From Lepraria neglecta (lineage: Eukaryota > Ascomycota > Lecanoromycetes > Lecanorales > Stereocaulaceae): DNA of 64,000 nt. The notes beneath the pieces are model-generated. The model saw only the letters and a list, made by a program, of their open reading frames with translations. It did not search any database and was not told the DNA's origin. The stretch spans positions 1,488,001-1,552,000 of the forward strand of contig CM065653.1 of NCBI GenBank assembly GCA_033220425.1. Direction: 5' to 3'. Both the position numbers and the translations under genes were made by a program. The stretch's first letter is position 1; every line of letters begins with the position of its first letter. Shown here piece by piece: positions 35,402 through 47,170 of the stretch.

Positions 35402-36172
35402 ATGTCTCTCAACCTTGAGAAACAGCTCCTCTTCGTAAGTGCTCTGAAAGCTCTAGGCTGATCATATACTGACTCCACTTCAGTATGGTTCGTATCATCA
35501 TACACCTGTAAGACTGGCCCTTTCATCAAATTCGGATAACAGAACCTCATTCAATTGCTGACTTGGATCCGAAGGTTAATAAAGCGATACACATTGTGTG
35601 TGTGCCAATGATCCTAATGACCGCTGTCCTATTAGTGGGTCTATCTGGATAATCTGACTGTGAAAATCCACTGATACCTGAATCAGGGCACCAATACACC
35701 GTCACTCGTACCCATGCCAAGCTGGCTTATTATTCCGAACCTTCCGCCTAACCTTGGAACCATTTCCGCCTTACTATACACAACACTGTACATTCTGATG
35801 GAGCCTGTAGCTGGAGGCATACTTGCACCTCTCCTTCTCGGAGGTACAGCGTACTCAAATAACCTCACCACTACATACGGGTCGACCGCGAATTACTGGG
35901 CATTGGGCCTCTTCGTCTTCAGCTGGATAGCCCAATTCATTGGCCACGGCGTGTTTGAGGGGAGGGCACCTGCACTGCTGGATAACTTGGTCCAAGCTGT
36001 CTTTTTGGCACCTTTCTTCGTGTGGATGGAGATCCTCTTCTCCTTCGGTTACCGTCCAGAGCTGAAGTCACGAGTGGACAGCGCCGTCCAGAAAGAGGTC
36101 GACAAATATCACAAGTCGAAACAGCAAAGGAACGGTGCTGTGATCAACGGAAAAGCCAATGGCAGTGCTTAA
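35402..36172 (+). CDS. MPO1: Mpo1-family (DUF962) membrane dioxygenase
   Basis: Four exons, 35402-35434, 35484-35507, 35575-35634 and 35687-36172, all phase 0, give 200 residues. The 24-nt second exon encodes YGSYHHTP, which carries the paired-histidine motif of the family (YHH-x2-PxN). The second histidine motif, FIGHGVFEGRAPALLDN, is in the last exon. Several hydrophobic membrane segments are visible, for example IHIVCVPMILMTAVLL and YTTLYILMEPVAGGILAPLL. Yeast Mpo1 is an endoplasmic-reticulum Fe(II)-dependent dioxygenase that shortens 2-hydroxy fatty acids during phytosphingosine breakdown. The histidine motifs that bind iron are present here. The C-terminus is charged and cytosolic in character. 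Confidence 0.88.
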
Positions 36173-37000
36173 TGATTCCGGAACATCTTGGACTCAAGCA
36201 AGTCGCAGGTGCATATATCGGGCTATTGCAGATATTGCGAGGGGCTTCGACCTCTCCTGTATAATGTTTGCGTCTGGACGGGGACTGCCTCTGATTATGG
36301 CAGTCGACGAGCGAGGCTTTTACGTACCCTTTCATAGCAGCATTATTGGAAAGCACAACAGATTCAGCGGTTGGCATTCTGGGCAGTAGGAATTGTATAC
36401 AGCGAGTACTACCTTGCAAATGTTCATGTTACCTTCATGTCTATCACGTGAACCTGGTAAATATGCTTACCCACCAAGGTACTATAAGTATGAACCCATA
36501 GTGTTGTAAAAGAGGCGATATATCTTACCAATAGCGTTAAAGTAGCCTCGACTAATGCCAAGACTTTTGCTCTACCTTACTTTATTCGTACAGGAATAGC
36601 CGAGTCAAAAAAATCCCAGGCGCAAACGCAACCTCTTCTTCCACCATCCCATTCATTAGGCCGCTGAGGCTTCTAAAAGCACTGACGAGGTCTCGAGCAA
36701 CCTCTCTATCTCGCCTAGAGAGTGCGCAAGAGCTCTGAAGTCTTTGCGCCGTCGTTCTTTAGCTCAGTGTGCTTCAGTACGTTGTCTAACGCTTGATGCG
36801 TCTAGACTATGCTGATTAAAGGGCGTATATGATAGAGCTGTCACTCTTTCGTGCATGATCGCATTCGAACTGGGCTCCCGGTGTCAACCCAGGCACACTA
36901 TTGGAGGTTCGAGACAAGGATGAGAAGAAGCTGAAGGGGGTGTCGAAGCCTTGCGTGCCCAAAGACACTCTTGCAATCCAGCAAAACCCATATCGACATC
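36173..37000. other. Intergenic between MPO1 and RPB7
   Basis: 3' region of MPO1 and promoter of RPB7. I looked for tRNA-like structure around 36,760 and 36,865 and found no complete cloverleaf. No gene seen. Confidence 0.5.
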
Positions 37001-37700
37001 ATGTACTTTCTCTACGAGCTCGAGCGCGTGATCACACTACATCCCTCATTCTTTGGTCCCCGCGTGAAGGAATACTTGACGAACCGACTGCTAGAAGATG
37101 TGGAGGGCACATGCACGGGGCAATACTACATCATATGTGTGATGGACGCCTACGACATATCAGAGGGGCGAGTCGTACCTGGCAGCGCCGTTGCAGAATA
37201 CACAGTCCACTACCGAGCAGTTGTATGGAGACCATTCAAGGGGGAAACGGTAGGTCTTACAGATTAAGCGATTGGGAGGGAGTGATGTGCTGAAAATGGG
37301 TGCTGTCTTAGGTCGACGCGATTGTCAGCTCGGTCAACAGAATGGGCGTGTTTGCTGATGTTGGACCTCTGCCGGTCTTCGTCTCCAATCATGTGCGTTT
37401 CTTCACGTCTCCCTGGCAGCTGTCCACAATGCTAACCGTCATAGCTGATACCGGGCGACATTAAATGGGATCCAAACGCTACGCCTCCACAATATACGGA
37501 CAATGGAGATCAAGTCATCGAAAAAGGCACACATCTGCGCATCAAGCTGATCGGCACGCGAAGTGATGTAGGGAGTATGTTTGCGATCGGCAGTATCAAG
37601 GAGGACTTTCTCGGGTTTGTGACCCACCACTCTTATGTTGGACTTCACTAATAGGTTCGTAGGACCCTTTGACTCGTCCATTCATGGTTTCGATATATGA
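37001..37700 (+). CDS. RPB7: RNA polymerase II subunit Rpb7
   Basis: Exons 37001-37249, 37312-37392, 37445-37614 and 37655-37700 give 181 residues from the ATG at 37001. The sequence follows the family closely: MYFLYELERVITLHPSFFGP, VEGTCTGQYYIICV, YRAVVWRPFKGE, NRMGVFADVGPLPVFVS, LIPGDIKWDP and MFAIGSIKEDFLG. Rpb7 pairs with Rpb4 to form the polymerase II stalk, which contacts nascent RNA through its S1/OB fold and takes part in initiation and mRNA decay. The last junction is uncertain: the 40-nt intron at 37615-37654 is short with a GTTTGT donor, and reading through it instead gives a different tail of about the same length. The window thus holds stalk subunits of two polymerases, RPB7 and RPC25. 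Confidence 0.93.
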
Positions 37701-38306
37701 GCCTGGTGGTAGTCTACGCCTGGTCACAAGAAGCGAAAGCTTCGTGCACAGCTCTTTGAAGGCATAACTAGGGGCTTTAGCAACAGGAGAGAGGGGCACG
37801 AAAAGAAGCATTTAAAGGTACAAAATGGTTGCAGGTATCTCCAGCATGTGAACGACAAAGAATGATAGATAATCCAAGCTCGCGTAGTTGAAGATGGCTT
37901 GGAATTGAATGTTTGTAACACTAGGCTATAACTTTCTCTATGATTGAATGAACCTGTTGCCGCAGTAGTGAGAATGATGTGTGTACTACACCAATATTCA
38001 TCCCAAATCTTACTGCCGAAAGTGAGTATCAATAGGCCAAAACTCGAGTCAACAAAGGCTTTGGGGCTAGAAAGGGAGATCGACGCAGGGGCCCTGAAGC
38101 TAGCTCGGCTAGCCAGCGTTCCAGAAATGGATTTCGCGCCCGCAGTGTTGCATATTGAAATACGACGGCGGGGATGCCTGGTGGACCACAGTTTTGTGCT
38201 AGATATCTCCCCTGTTCACCCCACATAGCTGCCAATAGCTTCCTCAATGTGACAGTCGATAGTAACCTACCCATGACCCACCTCCTAGCGGTCTCAAGGA
38301 CTGAAG
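37701..38306. other. Intergenic between RPB7 and dapB
   Basis: 3' end of RPB7 and promoter of dapB, both on the plus strand. No gene seen. Confidence 0.5.
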
Positions 38307-41129
38307 ATGGCTTCAAATCCATATCACGATGAAGAGAGGAAGCCCCTAAACCAAGATTCATCATCGCCAGAAGACCGAAACTCTCTCGACTCCTTCACGT
38401 CCTCCTCCGATACCTCTATAGCCCTCGAGCGCCTCAATCATGATGGAAGTGCAATTGGCAATGGGCATACAAAGGCCCCTCCCCGGACAAGAGCTATGGG
38501 TGACAAGGCCGATGACTACGATGAAGAGGACGGCTTCTACGTTCCCCCTGTTAGGCTAGCATTGGAAAGAAGAAATAGACGCATAATTTGGGCATTAGGG
38601 GGCTTGTGTTTCGGTGGATGGTTACTTGCTCTAGTACTCTTCCTCTCGCGACGAAGCTACCAACCGGCTTCATCTGTGCCTTTCGACCCGGCAGCTACCG
38701 TATCACACGGGTCTGGAAAAGCTGTTACCCTAGACCAGTACCTTAATGGGGAATGGCGACCGAAGCACCACACATTGTCTTGGATAGCGGGAGCAAATGG
38801 TGAAGATGGCTTGCTTTTGGAAGTCGAAGAGCCTGGACAAGATTACTTGACCGTCGAGGATGTACGCAGTCGCAAGGAAAACGCTAAGTATTTGCCCAGA
38901 CAGACATTGATGAAGTCGGGAGAGTTTGAAGTGGATGGGGTCAAGGTGAAAACGAACAAAGTGTGGCCGAGAAAAGACCTCAAGAAGGTTCTGGTTATGT
39001 CCGATGAACTGAAAAATTGGCGGCACTCTTACACTGGACTTTTTTGGATCTTTGATGTTGAAAGTCAACAGGCCGAGCCTTTGGATCCATCGAAGCCCGG
39101 TGGCAGGATCCAACTTGCTTCATGGTCACCTCAGGACGATGCTATAGTCTTTACAAGGGATAACAACATGTTTCTACGCCCGAACATCGCTTCCAAAGAT
39201 GTAGAACAGATCACGAAAGACGGAGGAGAGCAAATCTTCTACGGTGTGCCGGACTGGGTCTATGAGGAGGAAGTCTTCGCTGGCAACAGTGCGACAGGGT
39301 GGTCCGAAGACGGAAAATTCATCTCTTTTATGCGAACCAACGATAGTGCTGTCCCTGAGTACCCAATCCAATACTTTGTGTCCAGGCCAAGTGGAACAGA
39401 GCCAGCACCCGGAGAAGAGAACTACCCAGAAGTTCGACAGATCAAGTATCCAAAAGCCGGCGCTCCCAATCCTGTGGCTGATCTGCAATTCTACGACGTC
39501 GCCAAGAAAGACGTCTTTACTGTTAGGACTGACAGTGACTTTCCTGATGACGACCGTTTAATCACGGAGGTGGTGTGGTGTGGCAGCCAGGTGCTTGTGA
39601 AAAACACCAATCGAGAAAGTGATATCATGAAGGTGGCATTGCTCGATGTCAGTGAGCGCACCGGCAAAGTTGTCAGGACAGACAACGTCAATGAGCTCGA
39701 CGGTGGATGGTTTGAAATTTCGGAGTCAACCATATACATTCCCGGAGATCCCAATAAAGGCCGGCCTCACGACGGCTACATTGACACTGTCATCCATGAG
39801 GGCTACGATCACCTCGCATACTTTACTCCTCTCGACAGCACGGAACCGTTGATGCTCACATCAGGCGAATGGGAAGTCGTCAATGCACCTTCTGCCGTAG
39901 ACCTGAATTCAAACCTCGTTTACTTCCTCGCCACAAAGGATGGATCTACACAACGGTACGCCTATAGCATTAATCTTGATGGGACTGCATTACAGCACTA
40001 CACTGAACACCGTAAAGATGGCTACTATGATGTGTCTTTCTCAACAGGCGTTGGATTTTGCTTGATAAACTACGAAGGTCCTGACATCCCTTGGCAAGAG
40101 GTCCGTTCAACCCCCGGTTTCGAAGGTCATTTCTACTCGGAACGATGGGAGAGCAATCCGGGATTGGCCCAAATGGCAGCTGCCCACGAATTGCCGATCT
40201 TGATATACTCGACTATCAACATCGATGGCATCGATCTAAACGTGATTGAGCGCCGTCCACCTCATTTCGACGAGAACAAGAAATACCCGGTCCTCTTCGA
40301 GCTCTACGGAGGTCCGGGCTCGCAAAAGGTGGACAAGAAGTTTAATATTGACTTCCAGACTTACGTGGCATCAAATCTTGGGTACGTTGTTGTGACATTC
40401 GATGGCCGAGGCACTGGCTTCCTCGGGAGAAAGGCAAGGGTTCCCATTAGGGGTCATATTGGATACATTGAAGGCATGGATCAGATTACTGCGGCGAAGA
40501 TGTGGGCTGCTAAGGATTATGTTGATCCTGAAAGGATGGCTATCTGGGGCTGGAGCTATGGGGGGTTTATGGCACTGAAGACGCTCGAGCTAGATGGCGG
40601 AGAGACGTTCAAATACGGCATGTCAGTTGCGCCAGTGACGGATTGGAGGTTTTATGGTAAGTCTTACCTTTGCATATCTAGTCATGCCCCTCCCTGACCT
40701 GAACTGCAGACTCGATCTATACCGAGCGCTACATGCACACGCCGCAAAACAACCCTGACGGCTATCTCAACACCACCATAACCAACACGACCGCTCTTGC
40801 GGGCAACGTCCGCTTCCTCATCATGCACGGTGTCGCAGACGATAACGTGCACCTACAAAACACACTTACTCTGCTCGACAAGCTCGATCTTGCGGGTGTT
40901 GAAAATTACGATTATCACGTTTTTCCGGATTCGGATCATAGTATTTTCTTTCATAATGCGAATAGGATGGTTTATGACAGTAAGTTGATGCTGAGTTGAC
41001 AGGGAGGTGAAATGCTAATTTGTGTTAGGACTTAACAACTGGTTGATTAATGCTTTCAATGGCGAATGGCTACGAACGGAGGATGCTATCCCGGTGGAGA
41101 GGATTGGAGCTTCTACTGGCAAACGGTGA
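38307..41129 (+). CDS. dapB: Vacuolar dipeptidyl aminopeptidase B
   Basis: Three exons, 38307-40656, 40710-40979 and 41029-41129, give 906 residues. This is a type II membrane serine protease of family S9B. A 90-residue cytosolic tail precedes one membrane segment, [20 protein letters not shown]. Then comes the beta-propeller ([35 protein letters not shown], with the Glu-Glu pair that grips the substrate N-terminus), and the alpha/beta-hydrolase domain. The catalytic serine is in [11 protein letters not shown], the aspartate in [10 protein letters not shown] and the histidine in DSDHSIFF. It removes X-Pro or X-Ala dipeptides from peptide N-termini; yeast relatives are Dap2 (vacuole) and Ste13 (Golgi). 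The acidic tail and family resemblance favour DapB, though sorting cannot be proved from sequence. Confidence 0.93.
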
Positions 41130-41433
41130 TGGGAATCAAACAGGAAGTACGGCGTTAAGAACTTCTGGATGCATTTGTATGGAGTACGGGATGGGTATAG
41201 CAAGCATTTGGGCCAGGTATCATCGGGACATCTAATCAGGTCAAAAGCATCACTAGGTACTAATCTCCAGAAGGAGGAGGGAATGCTTTTATAGGACGTT
41301 TGTCGCCATTAAATTTTGCCGTCTGTAGCAACCACCATCGTCGTGTCGTCACATTTAATCAGTGCAATATCTACACGTGAAGTTTGCAAGAAGTCTGCAA
41401 GTCCCTCAAACCCCCTTCCATCCAAAACTCTTC
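41130..41433. other. Convergent 3' regions of dapB and the NAXD gene
   Basis: No gene seen; 3' untranslated sequence of two genes that face each other. Confidence 0.45.
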
Positions 41434-42654
41434 TCAAAGCTTGCTCTCCTCCTTCTCCCCAATCAACGTCTCAAAAGCAACCGGCACCTCCTCCGTCAAA
41501 TCACTAGCCTGCAAACTCCGCCCGTGTTTCAAAAACGCCAACCGCGAACACTCCCTCGTAATCGCACTCCCCCCCAAGCCGCCAACATCAACGTCTCCTC
41601 CCTCCCCATTCCCCCCTCAACCTCCCACAGCCCCTCAAGATAAAGACTCCGATACGCCAACAGCGTCCCAATACTCCCCGTCAGCGTGTCCCCCTGCCCG
41701 CCACTGCGCTTGCGCCCGCCTTCTTGCTCACACTTGGTTGAGATCGAGCCGTCGCTGATCCAGTCCACGGGGCCTTTGCGTAGGATTAGGACACCGCCGA
41801 GAGCGGCGGCGAGTTTTTTGCAGCCAGCTTCGCCTGTGTCGGGCATTTCGTCTTCGCCGATGCCTACGGCTTTGGCTAAGCGGCCGAATTCGACGACGTT
41901 GGGGGTTAGGACGCATTCTTTGTAGCCGCGGATGAGATCTGGCTGGCTTTGGATCAGCCATAATGCATCTGCATCTAGCACTAATGGCGTGTTGTGTTCC
42001 CTAGCAGCCTTGATCACTGCGGCGACTGTTGCTTGCATGAGTTTGTCCCTTCCTAATCCGGGGCCTATGACGACTGCATGAAGGTTGGAGAGCATAGCTA
42101 TGATTGGGGAGGCGAGCTCGGACGCTGGTTCGTGGGATGCGGGGACTTCGCTGATTTCGCGCATTATGGGGTGAACCATTAGGTTTGGGGAGTATGTTTT
42201 TATTACGTTGGCGGCTGGGGGGGTGCAGATGACGTGGGACTGGAGGGTTCGTTAGGTGGGTGCGGAGGGAGAGGTGGGAGGGAAGAAGGAAGGGAGGATG
42301 TACTAAGTCGGCTCCTGGAACGCATGTCAGCTCAGAGGCTCAATGGAGGTGTGAAAAGGGTAGGATACCTAATCGTGCAGACGCCATGGCTGAGAAGTAG
42401 GGCGCGCCAGTGTAACTGCGAGATGGTCAATTGCTTGAACTTCTCGAAAGGCCTGTGAGCGGACCGCACTTTTCACTACCTCCTATAACTGCCACTCTAC
42501 CCAATTGACCTATGTAATACTATTAGCTTCAATCAAAGCAATCTTGACTGGGAGAGCTACCTTTGTGAAACTTCTCAAGCATAGGCGGCACCATTATTCG
42601 CACCTTCTTGAGAAGCTCTTTCGTTGCTACAGACATCTTGGGCTGATCTGACAT
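41434..42654 (-). CDS. ATP-dependent NAD(P)HX dehydratase, with an apparent one-base frameshift
   Basis: Five exons, 42561-42654, 42470-42509, 42369-42415, 42304-42314 (only 11 nt) and 41434-42239. The enzyme (yeast YKL151C, human NAXD) uses ATP to repair hydrated NADH and NADPH. Motifs: [76 protein letters not shown], and the catalytic-loop [18 protein letters not shown]. After AAWGG the frame breaks at a run of seven G (41569-41575, C on the plus strand). The family-like continuation [15 protein letters not shown] lies in the next frame and ends at 41434, so one base is missing. As written the protein would stop at 41529 and lose about 47 residues. An error in the homopolymer is the simplest cause; a real mutation is possible. 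Confidence 0.85.
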
Positions 42655-43077
42655 GACTTGCTTGAAGTCAATTAGAATAATGGTTGTGGAGAAAGGTGCT
42701 TTGACGTGTGGTTGTGTTTTCGCGTTCAAGTTCTAGAATTCTCAGTACGTCACTTGGGTTCTGACGTACCGGCGGGTGCTAGTGCCCGTTGCAGATGCGA
42801 GATTGAAATCCCATGTCAGTATTGGTGGATTTGTGGTCACAAGTTAGGTAAAGTCAGATTGAACAGCTGGGCTGTATGATTCATGTATTGCTCTTCCCTA
42901 GTGCAAATGATTGAATGGCCGTATCGTCCCTCGACGCCAGAAGACACCCACTAAATCGACCGTTACCAGTATGGCCAAACCGCAAGTACCATAATCCATA
43001 AGGAGCCGAAATCCTGGCTGAGCAATGTCCATCATTAAACAACTCCACTGCATGACAGGGACGAGAAGCGCACCGCT
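42655..43077. other. Intergenic between the NAXD gene and SPT2
   Basis: Promoter of the NAXD gene and 3' end of SPT2. No gene seen. An in-frame alternative start for NAXD exists at 42729 but fits the family less well. Confidence 0.45.
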
Positions 43078-44173
43078 TCAGTACCTCTGTGGTTTCGCCT
43101 TCTTCGCCATTTCCGCCAACCTCTTCTTCCGCTCCTCTTTCTCACTCTTAAGCTTAGCTTCAAGCTTCGCCTCTTCTTCGTCCTCCTTGCGCGCAGCTCT
43201 AGCTGCGACGCTCTCTTCTTGCTCCACGTCCGAGAAACCAGCTTCCATATCATCAGACTCGTCAGAGCCGTAGCCGTCCTCTTCGACATCGTCCACGTCA
43301 TCCTCGTCTGTAGCCGCGTATTCGTCGTAACGGGGGCGGGAGTTTCTGCCATCTCCAACTCTGGAGGTGGCTTTCTGAGTTGTAGAGGCGGGCTTCATGG
43401 TTCCCTTGTAAGTGGGCTGTGGCCTCGGTTTCGCAGTACCCTTGTATGCAGGCTGAGGCACCTTCTTGCGATCTGGCGCTCCTGGTGCTGGGGAGCTGCT
43501 CATACTTCCCGAAGAACTAGGACGATCTCCATCTTTGATACCCAAATTCTTATTTTTGATAGCCTTCTTTTTCATCTTCAGCTCCTTCTTGTAGCTCATG
43601 GCCATCTGTTCCTTCGGCTTGTGGCTGATGACGCCCACTACCGGAGCCTTGAACTGCGTCGCCTTGGCGCGAGCCATGATCTCTGCGTATGAGCCCTTTT
43701 TGGGAGCTTTCGCTGCTTCTGCAGCTGGAGGTGTAGGTGCGACTTGCGCTGCAGGAGCTGGATTAGGCCTGCTGGTTCCGCGATAAGGCACTGTAGACTT
43801 TGAAGAGAGGGCGGATGAGGAATTCGCTGGCCTGGACGTCCTAGGGTCGGTCGGTGGTGTGGCACGCGAGCTTTTCGCGCCTTTGATTCCATGCTTCACT
43901 TGTCTCTCCGTTGGACGAACCAGCTCGTCTTCTGCCTTGCGCTTGTTGTTTTGAGGAGTACCTATCCTTGTTGGCAGGAGCCCATCTTGCGTTCGATAAC
44001 TGCCTTGTCCAGCGTCTGCATTCTGTGGTCCCGCTGCTGCTGGCGGAGGTGTTGAGATCGGGGTGCCATTGCCGCCGATAGAGCTCAAGACTGAGTTGAG
44101 GAACTATATAGAGGAGTCAGTACCAGATACTCAAATGAGAGGGTTTCTATGTCCAGTGACTCACGCTGCTCAT
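43078..44173 (-). CDS. SPT2: Spt2 chromatin protein
   Basis: Two exons, 44165-44173 (ATG plus two serine codons, 9 nt) and 43078-44103, give 344 residues. The N-terminal and middle parts are disordered, rich in Pro, Ala, Lys and Ser, with nuclear basic patches (KKELKMKKKAIKNKN). A PAYKGTAKPRPQPTYKGTMK duplication lies near residue 225. The C-terminus is the conserved SPT2 domain: an acidic stretch (DEDDVDDVEEDGYGSDESDD), then the charged helix EEEAKLEAKLKSEKEERKKR ending in AKKAKPQRY. Spt2 is an HMG-like histone H3-H4 binder acting during transcription elongation, keeping nucleosomes over transcribed genes. The gene is divergent from RPP2 across a 490-base spacer. Confidence 0.85.
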
Positions 44174-44661
44174 GGTAGGAAGTTTGTCGCCTGAATGAAT
44201 TGCTACCGTTGATGGTTTGTGGGGAGTTGTAAAGTCATACTATCCTGCTGGGTGGGCGAAAACCTCCCAGGTAGTTATAGTAAGTTTCACATGTGATACA
44301 GTGACTCAAATCGTTGTGAAGGAATAACGTGGCTGTCTCAATAGAAGTATTCAGTGGAGTGGTTTATCAATAGAGCCGCAATCATCAGTCTCGCCATATG
44401 ACTAAATTGCCACATCACTAAAACTAGTGCCCGTGTTTAGCTCTTCCCACAAGCTTCGATTCCGAATTTCCTCGATATCGAAAGAACGACCTGAGTCACG
44501 CATCAACTACATAAGAACTCGACGTTTCAGTCTCCGCTCATCCCGCGGTTAAATCGATTGATTCTCTTGTTCGAACCATCATCTACTACAAAAGTACGAA
44601 GCTCCAGCTCAAAAGCCTTCTTTGGTTGCAACACTAACACAAAAGTTGCAGAACAATCACA
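44174..44661. promoter_or_regulatory. Divergent promoter SPT2/RPP2
   Basis: Lies between two starts facing away from each other. The RPP2 side has the C/T-rich leader typical of ribosomal protein genes. No specific operator is claimed. Confidence 0.5.
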
Positions 44662-45060
44662 ATGAAGCATCTCGCAGCTTACCTCCTTCTCGGCCTCGGT
44701 GGCAACACCTCGCCCTCCGCTAAAGACGTCAAGGCAGTCCTGTCTTCAGTGGGCATCGATGCAGACGACGAGCGCTTAGACAAGCTGATCTCTGAACTCG
44801 AGGGCAAGAACCTACAAGACGTACGTGAGGCCTGGGCAAACAGGACGTGGGTCATTGCTAACGCTAGGTATTAGTTGATCGCCGAAGGCACCTCCAAGCT
44901 TGCATCCGTCCCATCAGGTGGAGGAGGTGGAGGGGCTGCCGCCGCTGGAGGCGCAGCTGCTGCCGGAGGAGATGCTGCACCAGCAGAGGAAAAGAAAGAA
45001 GAGAAGGAAGAGGAGAAGGAGGAGTCGGACGAGGACATGGGCTTCGGTCTGTTCGACTAG
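44662..45060 (+). CDS. RPP2: 60S acidic ribosomal protein P2
   Basis: Two exons, 44662-44820 and 44875-45060, give 114 residues, the usual P2 length. The N-terminal dimerisation domain reads [20 protein letters not shown] and [20 protein letters not shown], diagnostic for P2 as opposed to P1. It is followed by the flexible Gly/Ala hinge and the acidic tail that ends in the conserved [12 protein letters not shown]1/P2 dimers form the ribosomal stalk that recruits and activates translation factors through this tail. The intron falls just after the helical domain. Confidence 0.96.
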
Positions 45061-45597
45061 ATCCACAAGGATTCGGCAATGTGGGCATCGACAATATCAA
45101 CTCAGGAAAGGTGGATGGTGTGAAAGATATTCTTATGGCATGCGGAGCTAGTCAAGCAAAGGCGTCTGGCAAGCGTAAAGGCTCTTGCTGCCATGGGTTC
45201 TGTGTCTGAGCACTTGTGTATCTTTTACTGCTAAGAGAACCCATATTGGTCAAAAGATGTCCCTGAATTCGTATATATGACGAGACTTCGTAGTGTAGAT
45301 GGCATGACGCCAATGAGACACAATGGACCAGAGGTGATGCTGTATACTGTAGCCATGGGAATCTCGTTACCAATATCCCAGGTCTAAAATCCAAGCATCT
45401 AAGTCCACATTTAGACACCAGTCCCGTTTGGGGTTTCAAAGGTCTTGGCATTAGTGCTAGTCCGAGCCTAGCTAGCGCGGATCAGAAGCGAATATCTTGT
45501 CGCACTACCCCAAAACTACCACATCAGCAATCGACACAGCGTCAACCGTTCAACCTCACATCTAGATCAACAGCAAAGCCAGCTGAAGATCGCAATC
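45061..45597. other. Intergenic between RPP2 and RPS15
   Basis: 3' region of RPP2 and promoter of RPS15, both on the plus strand. No gene seen. Confidence 0.5.
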
Positions 45598-46444
45598 ATG
45601 GCTGACGCAGACTACGTGAGTACCCTCTGCCCGCTCCAAGGACGCTGTAGCGTTGGGGGCCTCCAGTTTGCGGGCACCAGCTAATCATGTGTTACAGAAC
45701 GCCGAGGAGGCTGCTGGTACGTGCTCAAGCTCTACTCATCATCACAGACTTGGGGAGAACTGCCCAGAAGAGGAGGAACTTAAACTGAGAACGATGGGAT
45801 CTTGAAGACTTAGATGGGAAGTGGGTAATGGCTGATAAGATGTTTCGCAATGCAGAGCTTAAGAAGAAGAGAACCTTCCGCAAATTTTCTTACCGTGGCA
45901 TCGACCTCGACCAGTACGCCCCTCTATTACCCCTCTTAACATCCGTTGTCGCCAGCTTTCCTGCCCTCTTTACTCACTTCTCCTAATACGCACCTAACTA
46001 ACACCCCTACCACAGACTCCTCGACCTCTCCTCCGAACAGCTCCGTGACGTCGTCCACGCCCGCGCCCGTCGTCGATTCAACCGCGGCCTCAAGCGCAAG
46101 CCTATGGGCCTGATAAAAAAGCTCCGCAAAGCAAAGCAAGAGGCTAAGCCCAACGAGAAGCCCGACCTCGTCAAGACGCATCTACGAAACATGATTGTGG
46201 TACCGGAGATGATTGGCAGTGTCATTGGTATTTACTCAGGGAAGGAATTCAACCAGGTGGAAATCAAGCCCGAGATGGTGGGGTTCTATTTGGGGGAGTT
46301 CAGTATTTCATAGTGAGTATCGTGCTTTGGAGGCATGAGGTGTGAATTTCGGATAGACGCTGACGTTGAGATAGCAAACCGGTTAAGCACGGTAGGCCGG
46401 GTATTGGCGCGACGCACTCTTCGAGATTCATTCCATTGAAGTAG
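45598..46444 (+). CDS. RPS15: 40S ribosomal protein S15 (uS19)
   Basis: Five exons, 45598-45615, 45698-45716, 45856-45913, 46016-46312 and 46375-46444, give 153 residues. The first two exons are only 18 and 19 nt, and introns cluster at the 5' end, as usual in ribosomal protein genes. Family sequence: [72 protein letters not shown] and the end [17 protein letters not shown]15 sits in the head of the small subun­it near the decoding site and is needed for export of pre-40S particles. It and RPP2 next door are both translation genes on the same strand. Confidence 0.96.
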
Positions 46445-47170
46445 ATCAGGGAAGAGGTTGGTGGTTTGAGGGTTGTGTAGTGGAAGACATGGCGGAGAAG
46501 CGAATGCTTCTGTATTGCTAGCTTACAAATGTCCTCACATTGAATGAAACGACATGCGTGCATAAAGCCTTCTACATTCGACCACAGTCTGTTCGTGCTA
46601 TACCTCTTACTAATCCTCCACTGCTGTTGCCTTCCGGCCAGTCAAATTGCGGCCTAAGCATCCCTAATTCTTCCATGGTCCCGAATTTCGGTGGGAAAGG
46701 GAATCATCTGCGCTTCCGGGACGCCCATGGTTGTTCAGATTTGGATCGCAGGTGCTTTGGAAGTAGGCGGCCACAATGTATGACCTCTCTCTGAGATGAT
46801 AGGGACGGCTACCGCGATTCAATGACATAGGAGGGAAAGCTAGGGTAGCTCGAGTCAATTCGAAGGGGGCGATACCCAAGGTATAGGCATGTCATGGGCG
46901 GCGCTCGTCTTCGCTTGGCCCTAAATTTATGTGCTTAGGCCATTGACGCAGTATCGAATTGATGAGAGCTGTCCACCAATCACGCACTGATTGTGGCAAA
47001 GGGCCCAAAGTTTGGACGGTTTCTACATTTCACTCCCACTTCTGGACGATTTTCGTGAGTCATTAATCATTATTTCGTTACTATGAGTACAAGACCACAT
47101 TCCCCTTCCTCCAACCTATTCAACAGCCAACGCTGAATTCTCCAGTGATCCTGTCTACCAACCCAGACCA
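46445..47170. other. Convergent 3' regions, no gene seen
   Basis: Between RPS15 and the C2H2 zinc-finger gene, which point toward each other. Frames here are short and featureless. Confidence 0.5.

Noticed and set aside
36750-36900. tRNA-like boxes (TTTAGCTCAGT and a TTCGAA stretch)
   Set aside because: The two elements do not fit one cloverleaf of normal length, and no acceptor stem pairs.
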